Shown: piece by piece, positions 1-9,612 of the stretch
How positions within the stretch are numbered: position 1 is the first letter of the stretch
How the letters are laid out: each line of letters starts with the position of its first letter
Source: Sacculina carcini
Lineage: Eukaryota; Arthropoda; Thecostraca; Sacculinidae
Direction of reading: 5' to 3'
Assembly (NCBI GenBank): GCA_916048095.2
Contig: OU696573.1
Span: 7,775,806 to 7,839,805, forward strand
DNA length: 64,000 nucleotides
Notes under the pieces: model-generated
Databases searched by the model: none
The model's input: the letters and a program-made list of their open reading frames with translations, nothing else
What the model was told of the DNA's origin: nothing
Made by a program: the position numbers and the translations under genes

Positions 1-173
1 GCTCCGGGTGCAGTACGATCCCGGAGCACACCGGTCCTGATTGAGCCCAGGCCTAAACAGGCTAGCAGAGGCGTAGGTTGCCCTGCTTCAAGAAGGGAAA
101 TTGCCGGGTCGCGTGTCGGTGAACACAGGCCACATTTGGCCCAATAGAATTGGACCCAAATCCAAATTCTACA
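1..173 (+). repeat. 5' LTR (3' part) of gag-less CsRn1-like element 1
   Basis: These bases match 9041-9213 with only 3 differences, and the second copy sits at the far end of the same element, so this is the right end of its 5' LTR. The LTR ends in CTACA, the inverse of the TGTAG that opens the 3' LTR at 3357. One base later the primer-binding site starts. The left part of the LTR lies outside the window. Confidence 0.9.
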
Positions 174-174
174 C

Positions 175-211
175 TGGTGACCCCGACGTGATTTGAACAC
201 GCAACCTTCTG
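175..211 (+). promoter_or_regulatory. Primer-binding site complementary to tRNA-Trp
   Basis: This 37-nt stretch is, from memory of the conserved animal tRNA-Trp, an exact complement of the 3' CCA, acceptor strand, T arm, variable loop and four bases of the 3' anticodon stem. It begins TGGTGACCCC one base after the LTR. tRNA-Trp priming is known for the CsRn1/Kabuki gypsy clade, which fits the polymerase downstream. The match is much longer than the usual 8-18 nt and stops near the anticodon loop. Confidence 0.85.
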
Positions 212-217
212 CTTACA

Positions 218-3200
218 TTGGCACTCACTCATGGCCCTCCGTTGCGCTGGAAATTTGTAGTCGCTGACACGACACTTCACATAATCGGCGCTGATTTGCT
301 TGCACATTACCGTCTCATTGTCGATGTGCATCGCATGATGTTAAGCGATATTTCGGGACGTGTCCGCGCCCGAGGTACTGTGAATACTCTGACATCTCCT
401 CGGCTACAGTGCCTTGTAGAAATTTCACCGGCGTTTCAGTCGTTACTCGCCGAATTTCCAGGTGTGGTGCGTCCGCCCGATCAGCCATTTCCGCTGCGTC
501 ATTCGGTAACGCACTATATCCAAACACACGGTCCGCCGAAATTCGCTAGACCACGCCGCTTGCCTCCCGACCGACTGAATGTGGCACAGCAATCATTTTC
601 CGATATGCAAAGGCTCGGTATCATGAGGCCATCGAGCAGCAGCTGGGCTGCACCACTGCGTATGGTGCGCAAGAAACAGCCTGGTGAGTGGCGTCCGTGT
701 GGGGACTACCGCGCCCTGAACGCGTGTACCGTACCGGACAAATATCCGATCCCGCACATTCAAGACTTCGTGACGAATCTGGCGGGTTGTCGTGTATTCA
801 CCACCTTGGATCTTGTGAGGGCGTACAAACAGATCCCAGTAGAGCCGAACGACGTCCACAAAACTGCAATTACTACACCGTTCGGGCTCTTCGAGGCTAC
901 GCGAATGCCGTTTGGTCTCCGCAACGCGGCCCAAACAATGCAACGCTTCGTTGATCAAATACTGGCAGGGCTCAACAATGTGTACGCGTACATAGATGAT
1001 ATTCTCATCGCCAGTTCCACCATGGCAGAACATGACGTTCACGTACGCGCAGTCTTACGCCGCCTACAAAAATATGGAGTTATCATCAACCCAAGTAAGT
1101 GCGTGTATGGGCAAGCCGAAGTATCGTTCCTGGGTCATCGTCTCACCGCCAATGGTATCTCCCCGTTGCCAGACAAAATAGACGCCATCATGTCATTTCC
1201 CACGCCAGAAACACAGGCTCAGCTTCGTCGATTTCTCGGAATGACAGCGTTCTACAACCGCTTCTTGCCCGCTGCAGCAGAGAAACTGCAGCCGCTGCAC
1301 AAACTACTGGTGCCAGCCGTTAAGCGTTCTCGCCGACCCGTAAATTGGACAGGCGATGCACAAGACGCTTTCCAAAACATCAAAGAGAAACTGTCTGCTG
1401 CCGTCATGCTGACGCACCCAGTTCGCGACGCTCCAATCAGCCTACAGGTGGATGCGTCCGACAAAGCTATCGGAGCAGTCCTGCAGCAATATGCACACGA
1501 CGACTGGAAGCCACTGGCATTCTTTTCAAAAGCGTTGCGTCCAACCGAGTGCCGCTACAGCACGTTTGGTCGTGAGCTCTTGGCAATCTACTTGGCCATC
1601 CGAAGATTCAGGCACGCAGTGGAGGGCCGACCATTGATTATTTTCACAGACCATCGCCCACTCGTCACCGCTGTGAACTCTCATCCGGACCGCTATTCTC
1701 CACGAGAAAATCGTCATCTGGAGTTCATAACCCAGTTCACGACGGATATCAGACACGTGGCGGGCTCCGAGAACGTTGTAGCTGATGCTTTATCGCGCAC
1801 AATCAGCGTTCTGTGTCATCCAAAACCACCACTTCACGATTTCGATGCGTTAGCAGCCGCACAGCAATCCGATGTCGCCTTGCAGCGGTTAGAAGACACG
1901 GAACATTCGCTACGGCTACGCAGAATCAAACTCGCAAGCGGTGCACTCTTGCTATGTGATGAATCGACAGGCCGCCCTCGTCCAATCATACCGACAAGCT
2001 TCCGCAGACATTACTTTTCTTTGTGGCACAATATGTCGCATCCGGGTGTTCACGCAACACAAAAACTGATCACATCTCGCTGTGTTTGGCCAAATATGAA
2101 GCGTGAAATTCAACAGTGGACACGCTCATGCGTATCATGTCAACGCGCCAAGGTCCACAGACACACACGAGCTCCAATCGGCACCTTTGACGTGCCCAGC
2201 GACCGATTCCGACATGTGCACGTCGACTTGGTTAGTCCGCTGCCTGCATCCAACGGAATGACGTACGTACTCACATGCATCTGTCGCTTCACAAGGTGGG
2301 CAGAAGTGATACCCATTGCTGACATGCGAGCCGCAACAGTATGTCGTGCATTTTTGCTTGGCTGGTTAGCGCGATTTGGTGTCCCTGAAATTGTGACAAC
2401 AGACAGAGGTACGCAATTCACCGGCACTCGCTGGCAGCAACTGTGTGAAGTCATGGGCTTCAAACACAAAACTACATGCAGCTACCATCCGGCAAGCAAT
2501 GACCTTGTTGAGCGTCTGCATCGCCAACTTAAGGCATCACTGCGAGCGCACATGTCAGTCAATTGGACGGACACTCTGCCAATTGTTCATCTTGGTTTAC
2601 GAACGGCCATTAAAGCAGACCTGCAAGTGTCATCCGCCGAACTGGTATACGGCACGCCGCTACGCATTCCATGCGAAATGATTGTGCCTCGTACAGGACG
2701 CGCCCAACAGCCGCAAACATCGCTCGCGTATGCAGACACATTGAGGCGATCCATGGCCCATATCAGACCAACGCCACCGCGTCACACGTCTGCCAAATCC
2801 CACGTGCCATCCGCCCTTGTATCGTGCAGCCATGTATTCGTCCGCCATGAAGCGCGTCATACTCCGCTTGATCGCCCCTACGACGGTCCTTTTCGTGTTG
2901 TCAGCCGGACGGATAAGACAATTACAATTCAGCGCCGTTCGAAAACAGACACAGTCTCCATCGATCGAGTCATCCCGGCCGTTGTTGAAAACGTCGAACC
3001 ATGCACGTCACACACCAGTGATCCGAAATCAGCAACTAAACTGTTCCTGTCACAGCCATGCACGGGACTAGATCCTTTGCTGAAGATGCGCGGGACACAA
3101 CCGGCCAGTAGTGCAACGACAACACGGCCGCAAATCATCAGATCATCACAAGTGTCACCACAATCTAAACGACCACAGGATCAACAACAAACACAACCTT

Positions 3201-3361
3201 CACAACAACGAAACAGGCAAACACATAAACGAGAGTTATCACCACCAACTGAATCCATACAACCACCATCCATTTTGCGGACTCGTGTAGGACGAATTGT
3301 GCAAACTCCCAAACGGTATCGAGTCTCCTTCCTAGTCAACTCTGACGGGGGGGTAGTGTAG
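218..3361 (+). CDS. Ty3/gypsy (CsRn1-like) pol, gag and protease N-part missing
   Basis: An open frame of about 1,047 codons without an ATG start. It opens in the tail of an aspartic protease (IIGADLL near residue 22). Reverse transcriptase follows, with a DYRALNA motif near 163 and the catalytic YIDD at about 258-261, then RNase H ([12 protein letters not shown] near 411). Next come an integrase HHCC zinc finger (about 604-642), the D, D, E catalytic residues near 669, 729 and 763, and a GPF-type motif near 884. The tail is Gln/Pro-rich and the stop overlaps the 3' LTR. Gag and the protease active site are absent: the primer-binding site is followed almost directly by pol, so this copy is internally deleted. 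The RT sequence style matches the CsRn1/Kabuki clade. The long open frame implies a recent deletion or mobilisation in trans. Confidence 0.9.
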   Translation: MALTHGPPLRWKFVVADTTLHIIGADLLAHYRLIVDVHRMMLSDISGRVRARGTVNTLTSPRLQCLVEISPAFQSLLAEFPGVVRPPDQPFPLRHSVTHYIQTHGPPKFARPRRLPPDRLNVAQQSFSDMQRLGIMRPSSSSWAAPLRMVRKKQPGEWRPCGDYRALNACTVPDKYPIPHIQDFVTNLAGCRVFTTLDLVRAYKQIPVEPNDVHKTAITTPFGLFEATRMPFGLRNAAQTMQRFVDQILAGLNNVYAYIDDILIASSTMAEHDVHVRAVLRRLQKYGVIINPSKCVYGQAEVSFLGHRLTANGISPLPDKIDAIMSFPTPETQAQLRRFLGMTAFYNRFLPAAAEKLQPLHKLLVPAVKRSRRPVNWTGDAQDAFQNIKEKLSAAVMLTHPVRDAPISLQVDASDKAIGAVLQQYAHDDWKPLAFFSKALRPTECRYSTFGRELLAIYLAIRRFRHAVEGRPLIIFTDHRPLVTAVNSHPDRYSPRENRHLEFITQFTTDIRHVAGSENVVADALSRTISVLCHPKPPLHDFDALAAAQQSDVALQRLEDTEHSLRLRRIKLASGALLLCDESTGRPRPIIPTSFRRHYFSLWHNMSHPGVHATQKLITSRCVWPNMKREIQQWTRSCVSCQRAKVHRHTRAPIGTFDVPSDRFRHVHVDLVSPLPASNGMTYVLTCICRFTRWAEVIPIADMRAATVCRAFLLGWLARFGVPEIVTTDRGTQFTGTRWQQLCEVMGFKHKTTCSYHPASNDLVERLHRQLKASLRAHMSVNWTDTLPIVHLGLRTAIKADLQVSSAELVYGTPLRIPCEMIVPRTGRAQQPQTSLAYADTLRRSMAHIRPTPPRHTSAKSHVPSALVSCSHVFVRHEARHTPLDRPYDGPFRVVSRTDKTITIQRRSKTDTVSIDRVIPAVVENVEPCTSHTSDPKSATKLFLSQPCTGLDPLLKMRGTQPASSATTTRPQIIRSSQVSPQSKRPQDQQQTQPSQQRNRQTHKRELSPPTESIQPPSILRTRVGRIVQTPKRYRVSFLVNSDGGVV
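3344..3356 (+). promoter_or_regulatory. Polypurine tract of element 1
   Basis: A G-rich run directly precedes the TGTAGCGACC start of the 3' LTR at 3357. It would prime plus-strand DNA synthesis. It lies inside the last codons of pol. Confidence 0.6.
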
Positions 3362-3537
3362 CGACCCAGTCCATAACTGTTGCGTCGTACTAATACCGCT
3401 AGATGGCGCCATGTGTACATATTCACTGTTTGTATGCGCGATTTTCGACCTTATGGACTGTGACTGTGCGATAGCGTAGCATAAGTACGTCTGATAGCAC
3501 GATATACAGCAAATGTTTTTCATGATTATATATTAAT
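3357..3537 (+). repeat. 3' LTR of element 1, left part
   Basis: It starts TGTAG right after the polypurine run and is interrupted at 3537 by element 2. It continues at 8638 after that element and its duplicated TTAAT target. Without the insertion the LTR would be about 757 bp. Confidence 0.85.
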
Positions 3538-3850
3538 TGTGGCGTTGTTGTCGAGTGGCGTGCGGTGTGACGTCATAGCGGTTCACTTGAGTCGACTGGT
3601 GCGAGGTATGACGTCGCACGTTACTGCGCGCTGATTGGCCGCGACTTGAGCCTAGTGCCGGAGGCGTGTATCAGCTGGCGTGTGTGAAGCTGGTTTTGCG
3701 AGCGGTCGAGCGTCATTCGGTTGGTGGCCTGTGCGTTGTAAGCATCGTTTCCGTGTGTTCGAGAGATATTCGCTGTGTGGACGTATTCTCGTCGTGTGCG
3801 CGGGTTTTTCCTGCGCGAGAGGTAAGAGGGCTTTGCCCGATTACGTTACA
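3538..3850 (+). repeat. 5' LTR of element 2
   Basis: Begins TGTGGCG and ends TTACA; the copy is at 8320-8632. The LTR should contain promoter and polyadenylation signals. It includes two TGACGTCA-like motifs (tgacgtcat near 3569 and tgacgtcgc near 3610), possible CREB/ATF-type sites by resemblance only. Confidence 0.95.
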
Positions 3851-3862
3851 AGCTATTTCGGC
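3851..3862 (+). promoter_or_regulatory. Atypical primer-binding site complementary to the 5' end of tRNA-Phe
   Basis: The 12 bases AGCTATTTCGGC directly abut the LTR. They contain no TGG complement of a 3' CCA. They are the reverse complement of GCCGAAATAGCT, the first 12 nt of conserved animal tRNA-Phe. The same 12 bases follow the unrelated LTR of element 3 at 10069-10080, while the neighbouring bases differ. A primer pairing here would have to end at tRNA position 12. Confidence 0.65.
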
Positions 3863-3865
3863 TTT

Positions 3866-4918
3866 ATGGCTGAGGCCGTTGGCGGGGGCAAACGCGAGTT
3901 TGTCGAAGGGGATTCCGGAAGCGAATCCGATGACTTCGGTCAGGAGGGTCAGAGACCCGAGCAGCGGGCCGCAGGACCCGTGGTAGATGTTGGCCAGTTG
4001 GCCAACATCTTAATGCAGGCCCGAGGGCCGATCCTTGACAGGATAGGGCGGGCTCTACCGCGTTTCGGTGGTGACGTCACCCTTGACGTCACTGAGTGGC
4101 TGGCCGACTTTGAGCGGCTATGCCGTGTCCAGCAGGTCGACCCTTGCGAAATGGTCGACCATATGCTGGATGGGAGCGAGCGCCGGCTTTACCGGCGCAT
4201 GCTCGTGGGCGACGCCTCACAGTGGGCCGTGGTGAAAGCCACGCTGGTCGCCGAGTTTGGCGTGCCTCGCCAAGAGGCGTGGAGGCGCTTCTCGACTCGT
4301 CAGCTTCGATCTGGCGAGTCAGTGGACGCCTTTGTGGACGACCTAGAGCGTCTAGGTCGCCGTGTAGGGTTAACACCCGAGAGCTTGGCGTTCCGCGTCA
4401 AATTTTATGAGGGCCTACCCGACTCAATCTATGAGTGGGCTATGGCGAGAGAGGGGGCGTATACCTCCGAGTTCGACAGCGTGCTGTCGGCGGTGCGCGC
4501 CAGAATTGGTGCGCGTAGGGCTGCTGCAGCTAGAAACCGCCCATCTGGGGTGGTGGCTGCATCTAGGCAGCGAGTCAGCTACGCCCAAGTAGCGAGCAGC
4601 TCGAGGGACCGCTCTCCTGGTCCTCAAGCGTCGGACGAGCGAGACGGCTCTGTGTCTCGGTGGGCGGGCCGTCCGGAGCGCTCTTCTGCGCGCCGGACGC
4701 TCCGCTGCTACCGATGTGGCGGCGACCATCTGGTCCGCGAGTGCCCGGGAGCGCAATGCTACCGGTGTGGCAAGCACGGGCATTTCGCTCGTGATTGCGA
4801 GGAGCCGGCGTCGACGTCGACGTCACGCCGCTCGCGAGCTCGGACGAGCTCGCATTTTCATGTGGAGGGCGCAGCACGGGGCGCAGCGTCCTCCGACATG
4901 GAAGTCGACCGCAATTAA
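3866..4918 (+). CDS. gag: Gag polyprotein of element 2
   Basis: A 350-residue structural protein starting at the first ATG after the LTR and primer site; the same frame is open further upstream, into the LTR. The N-part is acidic and disordered. A capsid-like helical region spans roughly 50-220 (conserved-looking stretch WLADFERLCR). Two zinc knuckles close the protein: CX2CX3HX4C near 282-294 (unusual H spacing) and CX2CX4HX4C near 298-311. It would package element RNA into cytoplasmic particles. Pol overlaps its end in the -1 frame, so Gag-Pol is probably made by -1 frameshifting; I see no classical slippery heptamer. The N-terminus could also lie further upstream. Confidence 0.85.
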   Translation: MAEAVGGGKREFVEGDSGSESDDFGQEGQRPEQRAAGPVVDVGQLANILMQARGPILDRIGRALPRFGGDVTLDVTEWLADFERLCRVQQVDPCEMVDHMLDGSERRLYRRMLVGDASQWAVVKATLVAEFGVPRQEAWRRFSTRQLRSGESVDAFVDDLERLGRRVGLTPESLAFRVKFYEGLPDSIYEWAMAREGAYTSEFDSVLSAVRARIGARRAAAARNRPSGVVAASRQRVSYAQVASSSRDRSPGPQASDERDGSVSRWAGRPERSSARRTLRCYRCGGDHLVRECPGAQCYRCGKHGHFARDCEEPASTSTSRRSRARTSSHFHVEGAARGAASSDMEVDRN

Positions 4919-7900
4919 GCGGCGGCCCCTGTAAAGGGGCGACGGTGAGTCCCTGCTCTGCGCGTGGACTCATCAGCGGAGCACATTTGGTGCGTCGGGC
5001 CCGCCGGGCGATTCGAGGGACGGCCGGTGTATTGACTTCGCGTCGTATGCCGGTCGTTGAAGCTGTTCTCAACGGTCGTTGCTCCCGGTGTCTGGTTGAC
5101 ACGGGAAGTGAGTGCACAATTGTTAGTGCACGGGTGGTGGCGGGTTCACTTCCCCGTCGGGGACGACCGTTGATTACAGCGGATGGTAGGACTTCTCATG
5201 AGACGAAGTCCTGTGACGTAGTAATAGGGCTGCAGGGACACTGTTTTAGAGTTCCCGGGCTCGTAGTCAAGGGATTAGAAAACCTTGGGGTGGAGTGCCT
5301 CCTGGGCAACGATGTTATCGACCATATGGGAGGCGTGACAGTGAAAAGGGGTGTTGACTCTATATACACCGTTGAGTGGGGGAAACCTTACCCCGAGGGG
5401 TGCTGTCGTGCACCGGCGCGTAAGAGTGTGTCTAATAAATCGACGAAGTGTGTGAGGTTTATGTTGGCAGGTTCCACGGATAGTCCGCAGCCGCTGGAAG
5501 TTGTCGACAAGGACTTCGTAGCGTCATTCGCTGAGGGCCGATGGACGGTGAGCTGGCGGTGGTCTGACAAAGAGCCGGACCAGCTACAGAACAGCGTGGC
5601 GGAGTACAGATGTACGAGAGCTCCCGGAGTGAGCGAGAGGTACAATGCCGAGATCCGGAGCTGGATCGAGAAAGGCTGGTTAATCACATGGCACGGCCCA
5701 GTAAAGGGGATCATCCCGCTGTTGGCCGTCGTACAGCCGACGAAAGACAAAGTTCGTCCTGTTATGGATTACCGTGAGCTGAACGGCTTTGTCGAGTGTC
5801 ACACAGGAGATGACGGTGTGTCAGTGTGTGCTGACAAGATCAGAGAGTGGAGGCAATGGCAGGGGGAGATCAAGGTAGTTGATCTCAAGTCGGCGTACCT
5901 GCAGATTCACGTGAGCCGAGATCTGTGGAAGTATCAGGTCGTGAGGTATAATGGTGTGCATTATGCGTTGACGCGGCTGGGCTTCGGCCTGTCATGTGCA
6001 CCAAGAATAATGACGCTGATTCTGCGAAAGGTCCTGTCATTGGACGAGAAGGTGCGAAAGGCGACAGATCATTATGTCGACGATATCATCGTGAGGACGT
6101 CCGATGTGAGCGTGCAGCAGCTTCGGGAGCATCTGCGAAGGTATGGCTTTGAGACTAAGGAGCCGGAGGGCCTAGATGGGGGTCGATTATTGGGAATTGC
6201 TCTGAGGAAGGGACCCGATGGGTGGTTGAATATGTCGAGAGGGACAGCTCTTCGTGACGCTGCACCCGAATTGACAGGGCTGACCAAGCGTGGGTTGTTC
6301 TCCGTATGTGGTCGTTTAGTCGGTCATTACCCCGTTGCCGGGTGGTTACGCCCCCATTGCAGTTTTTTGAAACGGTTGGGGTGTGGCGGGTCGTGGGATA
6401 ACCCGGTGGAGAATGTTGTGTGTGTGCTTGTGTCTGAGCTGTTGCAGCGTGTTCAGAAGGCGGACCCGGTAAGGGGTCGATGGGACGTGAACGCAGCTGG
6501 AGACGTCACTGTATCGACTGACGCGAGCACGTTGGCGCTTGGCGTGGTGGTCGAGGTGGACGGCTGCATCGTTGAGGATGCTACTTGGCTCCGTAAGAAG
6601 ACCGACGTTCTACACATTAATGTGTCCGAACTGGAGGCAGTCGGTCGTGGCATCAATATGGCGATTTCGTGGGGGTTCAAGACGTTTACCGTCGCGACAG
6701 ACTCGAGGACAGTGCTTAGTTGGATGGACAGCACTGTCGAGGGGCGCAACCGTGTCCGCACTAAAGGTTCTGCCGAGATGCTGGTGAAGCGCCGACTGGC
6801 GGTGATTAAGGAGACGATCGCCGAGCATGGCCTGACAGTTTCTCTCCGGTTTGTCACGACTGTGGAGAATAAAGCTGATCAGATGACCAGGGTGGCCAAG
6901 AAGTGGCTTGTTCATCGTGACGCTGGTGAGGAGGAGGTGGCAATATCAGCAGCTATTGCTACGAAGAAGAGCATTAAGGACACCGTTTGGGCGGCTCATC
7001 TGCCCCATCATTTAGGTGTCGAGAGGACGCTGTACCTGGGTCAACAATTGCGGAGTGATTTGACGAGAGCCCATGTGAAGGCGGAGTTAGCTGGATGCGA
7101 GGCTTGTCAACGTATCGATCCAGCGGTGAGAGAGGAGAATCTCGTAGGTCAGGGTAGTCTGGCCGTGGACAGGGACTGGTATCGAGTGGCAGCGGACGTC
7201 ACTCATTACGATGCCGGCGTTTACCTGTCGATGGTGGATTGTGGTCCATCACGTCTTGCCGTATGGCGCAGATTGCCGAATGAGACGGCGTTGTGCATTA
7301 TAGCTCAGCTGCGGCAGATTGTGATTGAGCGTGGGCCGTTTGAGGAGCTGTTACTGGACAACTCTACGGCGTTCCGGTCGGCGGCGATGGAGCAGTTCGC
7401 CGACGAGTGGTGCATTTCTTTGCGATTCCGAGCCGCATACGCCCCGGGCGGTAACGGGATCGTGGAGCGAAATCACCGCACGATCAAAAGGATCGCAGCG
7501 AGGGGACATATTTCCCCGGAGGAGGCGACGTTCTGGTACAACGTTACGCCGCGCAAAGAGACTCAGGTGAGCACTATTCCCTCGAGGTGTATTTTCAGAT
7601 ACGAGTGGCGTCTTCCATTTGAGACCGGCCGCAGGGACGCTGATGACCAGACAGCAGCGTTTGCCGTTGGTGACGAGGTGTGGGTGAAACCGCCGATCCC
7701 GTCATGTACAACGCCGTGGACCCTCGGGAAGGTGACCAGGGTCGTCTCACAGCACGTTGTGTGCGTAGATGGCATGCCGCGCCATGTGCGCGACCTGCGC
7801 AAGCGTCGCTGTGCCGGCCATAGTGGAGCCACAGACGAGACCGGCACTCATGGCGACGTGGAACCGACCAGCGGCGGTTGGGATGTGGATGCGACCGGCA

Positions 7901-8262
7901 ATCGCGGAGATGTGGAGCCACCCGGTGGAGCCACCCGGTGTAGCTTGGACCTGAGCGGTGATGGCGGACGGGACGAGGCGGCCGATAGTCCCGGCGGTGA
8001 CAGAACACCTGACAGCCTGCCACCTGAGCGACTGGCTACTGGCGAGGGCGTGGATGCGGACCGTGTGTCTGTGGAGCAGGAACCTGGTGAGCCCTCAGAG
8101 GGCGTGAGTGTACATACTGCTCGAGAGAATGTCGGAGAGGGCGTCGCGGCTGAGAGAGTCGAGGATGAGGCTGCAGTCGAGCAGCCGAGGCGGTCAACGA
8201 GGAGACGTCGACCGCCGGCATGGTTAAACGAGTACGTGTGTCTATCCGATGATGAAGTTTAA
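4795..8262 (+). CDS. pol: Pol polyprotein of element 2 (PR-RT-RH-IN)
   Basis: An intact open frame of 1,155 codons overlapping gag by 124 bases, offset by -1. The first ATG is at 5047 (residue 85), just before the protease, so translation is by frameshift or internal start. Aspartic protease has DTGS at about 102-105; RT has LDYRELN-like VMDYRELN near 322 and catalytic YVDD at 427-430; RNase H starts near 573 (TDAS). Integrase has an HHCC finger near 735-770, the second catalytic Asp in LLLDNSTAF near 852 and Glu in GIVERNHRT near 890. The last 200 residues are acidic, low-complexity, with GDVEP-type repeats, and end in an Arg-rich block. Order PR-RT-RH-IN is gypsy-like. All catalytic motifs appear intact. 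Confidence 0.9.
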   Translation: MRGAGVDVDVTPLASSDELAFSCGGRSTGRSVLRHGSRPQLSGGPCKGATVSPCSARGLISGAHLVRRARRAIRGTAGVLTSRRMPVVEAVLNGRCSRCLVDTGSECTIVSARVVAGSLPRRGRPLITADGRTSHETKSCDVVIGLQGHCFRVPGLVVKGLENLGVECLLGNDVIDHMGGVTVKRGVDSIYTVEWGKPYPEGCCRAPARKSVSNKSTKCVRFMLAGSTDSPQPLEVVDKDFVASFAEGRWTVSWRWSDKEPDQLQNSVAEYRCTRAPGVSERYNAEIRSWIEKGWLITWHGPVKGIIPLLAVVQPTKDKVRPVMDYRELNGFVECHTGDDGVSVCADKIREWRQWQGEIKVVDLKSAYLQIHVSRDLWKYQVVRYNGVHYALTRLGFGLSCAPRIMTLILRKVLSLDEKVRKATDHYVDDIIVRTSDVSVQQLREHLRRYGFETKEPEGLDGGRLLGIALRKGPDGWLNMSRGTALRDAAPELTGLTKRGLFSVCGRLVGHYPVAGWLRPHCSFLKRLGCGGSWDNPVENVVCVLVSELLQRVQKADPVRGRWDVNAAGDVTVSTDASTLALGVVVEVDGCIVEDATWLRKKTDVLHINVSELEAVGRGINMAISWGFKTFTVATDSRTVLSWMDSTVEGRNRVRTKGSAEMLVKRRLAVIKETIAEHGLTVSLRFVTTVENKADQMTRVAKKWLVHRDAGEEEVAISAAIATKKSIKDTVWAAHLPHHLGVERTLYLGQQLRSDLTRAHVKAELAGCEACQRIDPAVREENLVGQGSLAVDRDWYRVAADVTHYDAGVYLSMVDCGPSRLAVWRRLPNETALCIIAQLRQIVIERGPFEELLLDNSTAFRSAAMEQFADEWCISLRFRAAYAPGGNGIVERNHRTIKRIAARGHISPEEATFWYNVTPRKETQVSTIPSRCIFRYEWRLPFETGRRDADDQTAAFAVGDEVWVKPPIPSCTTPWTLGKVTRVVSQHVVCVDGMPRHVRDLRKRRCAGHSGATDETGTHGDVEPTSGGWDVDATGNRGDVEPPGGATRCSLDLSGDGGRDEAADSPGGDRTPDSLPPERLATGEGVDADRVSVEQEPGEPSEGVSVHTARENVGEGVAAERVEDEAAVEQPRRSTRRRRPPAWLNEYVCLSDDEV

Positions 8263-8308
8263 CCGTGCGTGTTTGCAAGCGTGTTTGTTGTGAGCTTTCA
8301 GGTGAAAA

Positions 8309-8319
8309 GCTGGGGGAGA
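8309..8319 (+). promoter_or_regulatory. Polypurine tract of element 2
   Basis: The run gctgggggaga immediately precedes the 3' LTR at 8320, as expected for plus-strand priming. The short spacer from 8263 holds no other feature. Confidence 0.7.
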
Positions 8320-8632
8320 TGTGGCGTTGTTGTCGAGTGGCGTGCGGTGTGACGTCATAGCGGTTCACTTGAGTCGACTGGTGCGAGGTATGACGTCGCA
8401 CGTTACTGCGCGCTGATTGGCCGCGACTTGAGCCTAGTGCCGGAGGCGTGTATCAGCTGGCGTGTGTGAAGCTGGTTTTGCGAGCGGTCGAGCGTCATTC
8501 GGTTGGTGGCCTGTGCGTTGTAAGCATCGTTGCCGTGTGTTCGAGAGATATTCGCTGTGTGGACGTATTCTCGTCGTGTGCGCGGGTTTTTCCTGCGCGA
8601 GAGGTAAGAGGGCTTTGCCCGATTACGTTACA
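8320..8632 (+). repeat. 3' LTR of element 2
   Basis: Same 313 bp as 3538-3850 with one mismatch, followed by the target duplicate ttaat at 8633-8637. Confidence 0.95.
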
Positions 8633-8637
8633 TTAAT

Positions 8638-9213
8638 TATACAATTGATTGCCACATGTTGTACTATTTTACATTGCTATATATGTACGCTTCAAATCCT
8701 GGTCGCTGCGCTACGTGTAATATTTATATGTGTGTAAACTTGTGCATTTACTATGTGAACATTATGCCCTGCATTAGACCGTTTCAAGTTAAGCACCATT
8801 ATGGGGTATATTTCGATGCCTTGCTTCGTCAAGTCAATCGAACTTTGTGAGGTGAATACAGTGATACGTGTTACAGTGAAAGTGTTGTGCTATCCCTCTT
8901 CTTTCGTTGGGTAATAGGTGGTAGTTTACGCTGGTAGCTCCGGTATTACCAGTATTGCATTCCACGGACCCGTCTCTTCCTTCTTCCTTGCCTCTCTCCC
9001 CTTGGCTCAGGCCTCTCACCCACTGGAGGTGAGAGTGCTCGCTCCGGGTGCAGTAAGATCCCGGAGCACACCGGTCCTGATTGAGCCCAGGCCTAAACAG
9101 GCTAGCAGAGGCGTGGGCTGCCCTGCTTCAAGAAGGGAAATTGCCGGGTCGCGTGTCGGTGAACACAGGCCACATTTGGCCCAATAGAATTGGACCCAAA
9201 TCCAAATTCTACA
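8638..9213 (+). repeat. 3' LTR of element 1, right part
   Basis: The continuation of the LTR interrupted at 3537. Its last 173 bases match the window start (1-173) with 3 differences and it ends TTCTACA. Most of the promoter and terminator region of this LTR should be here. Confidence 0.9.
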
Positions 9214-9239
9214 CAGTATTATGAAGCAATGACGCTGTA

Positions 9240-9502
9240 CCCGGAGCCGTAGCAACCGCCCTCCGTACCCCCGGCCGGGGGGCCCCGAATGTTGAGGCGC
9301 CCCCGTTGCTTTACGTTTGATATTATAATTTATCATATTTATTAAGTACAGCATTTACCTTTTTGCTCAAATGTTTTCATCTAAGCTTATATTATGTGAT
9401 TATGTCTAATAAATAAATTCATTATTTGGTCCTATATTTATAATTGGGCCCCAAGTGATGCTTCGGGGGGGGGGGGGGAATAATTCCTCGCAACGGCTCT
9501 GG
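9240..9502 (+). mobile_element. MITE-like family B, copy 1
   Basis: A 263-bp unit flanked by a perfect 5-bp duplication ctgta (9235-9239 and 9503-9507). Its ends are imperfect inverted repeats (CCCGGAGCCGTAGCAAC at the left, the complement of GTTGCGA-GGCTCTGG at the right). It has no coding capacity. A second copy of almost equal length (265 bp) is at 27181-27445, also with a 5-bp duplication. It contains a 14-G run at 9465-9478. The superfamily is not clear. Confidence 0.7.
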
Positions 9503-9538
9503 CTGTACCATACAATATACACACCCAATCCACACATA

Positions 9539-9612
9539 TACGAGGGAGAGTCAAGAATTATACGCACTCTTGTTTTTTCTATGTATTTACACAAAAGCCG
9601 GACATAAACAAG
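9539..9612 (-). mobile_element. Mariner 3' end with terminal repeat (left of element 3)
   Basis: Read on the minus strand, this is the 3' end of the mariner whose transposase lies at 14372-14905; element 3 separates the two parts. The outer end, at a TA, starts cgagggagagtcaag, a mariner-like terminal repeat by resemblance. The stretch is otherwise the short untranslated tail after the transposase stop. Confidence 0.6.

Larger units (their letters stand above)
3538..8632 (+). mobile_element. Full-length young gypsy-like LTR retrotransposon (element 2)
   Basis: A complete element with 313-bp LTRs at both ends and a 5-bp target duplication (ttaat at 3533-3537 and 8633-8637), inserted in the 3' LTR of element 1. 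The LTRs differ at one position (3750 T versus 8532 G), so the insertion is recent. It carries gag and a separate, partly overlapping pol with protease, RT, RNase H and integrase in gypsy order. Both genes are open, so it may still be active. Its RT is not of the CsRn1 type: it shares a GFGLSCAP block and a YVDD centre with element 3 and seems to be a distinct gypsy-like lineage I cannot name. Confidence 0.95.

Noticed and set aside
3666-3986. A protein encoded in the LTRs of element 2 (frames at 3666 and 8448)
   Set aside because: The frames lie in LTR sequence duplicated at both ends; gag has its own ATG at 3866. Open frame upstream seems incidental, though an extended Gag cannot be fully excluded.
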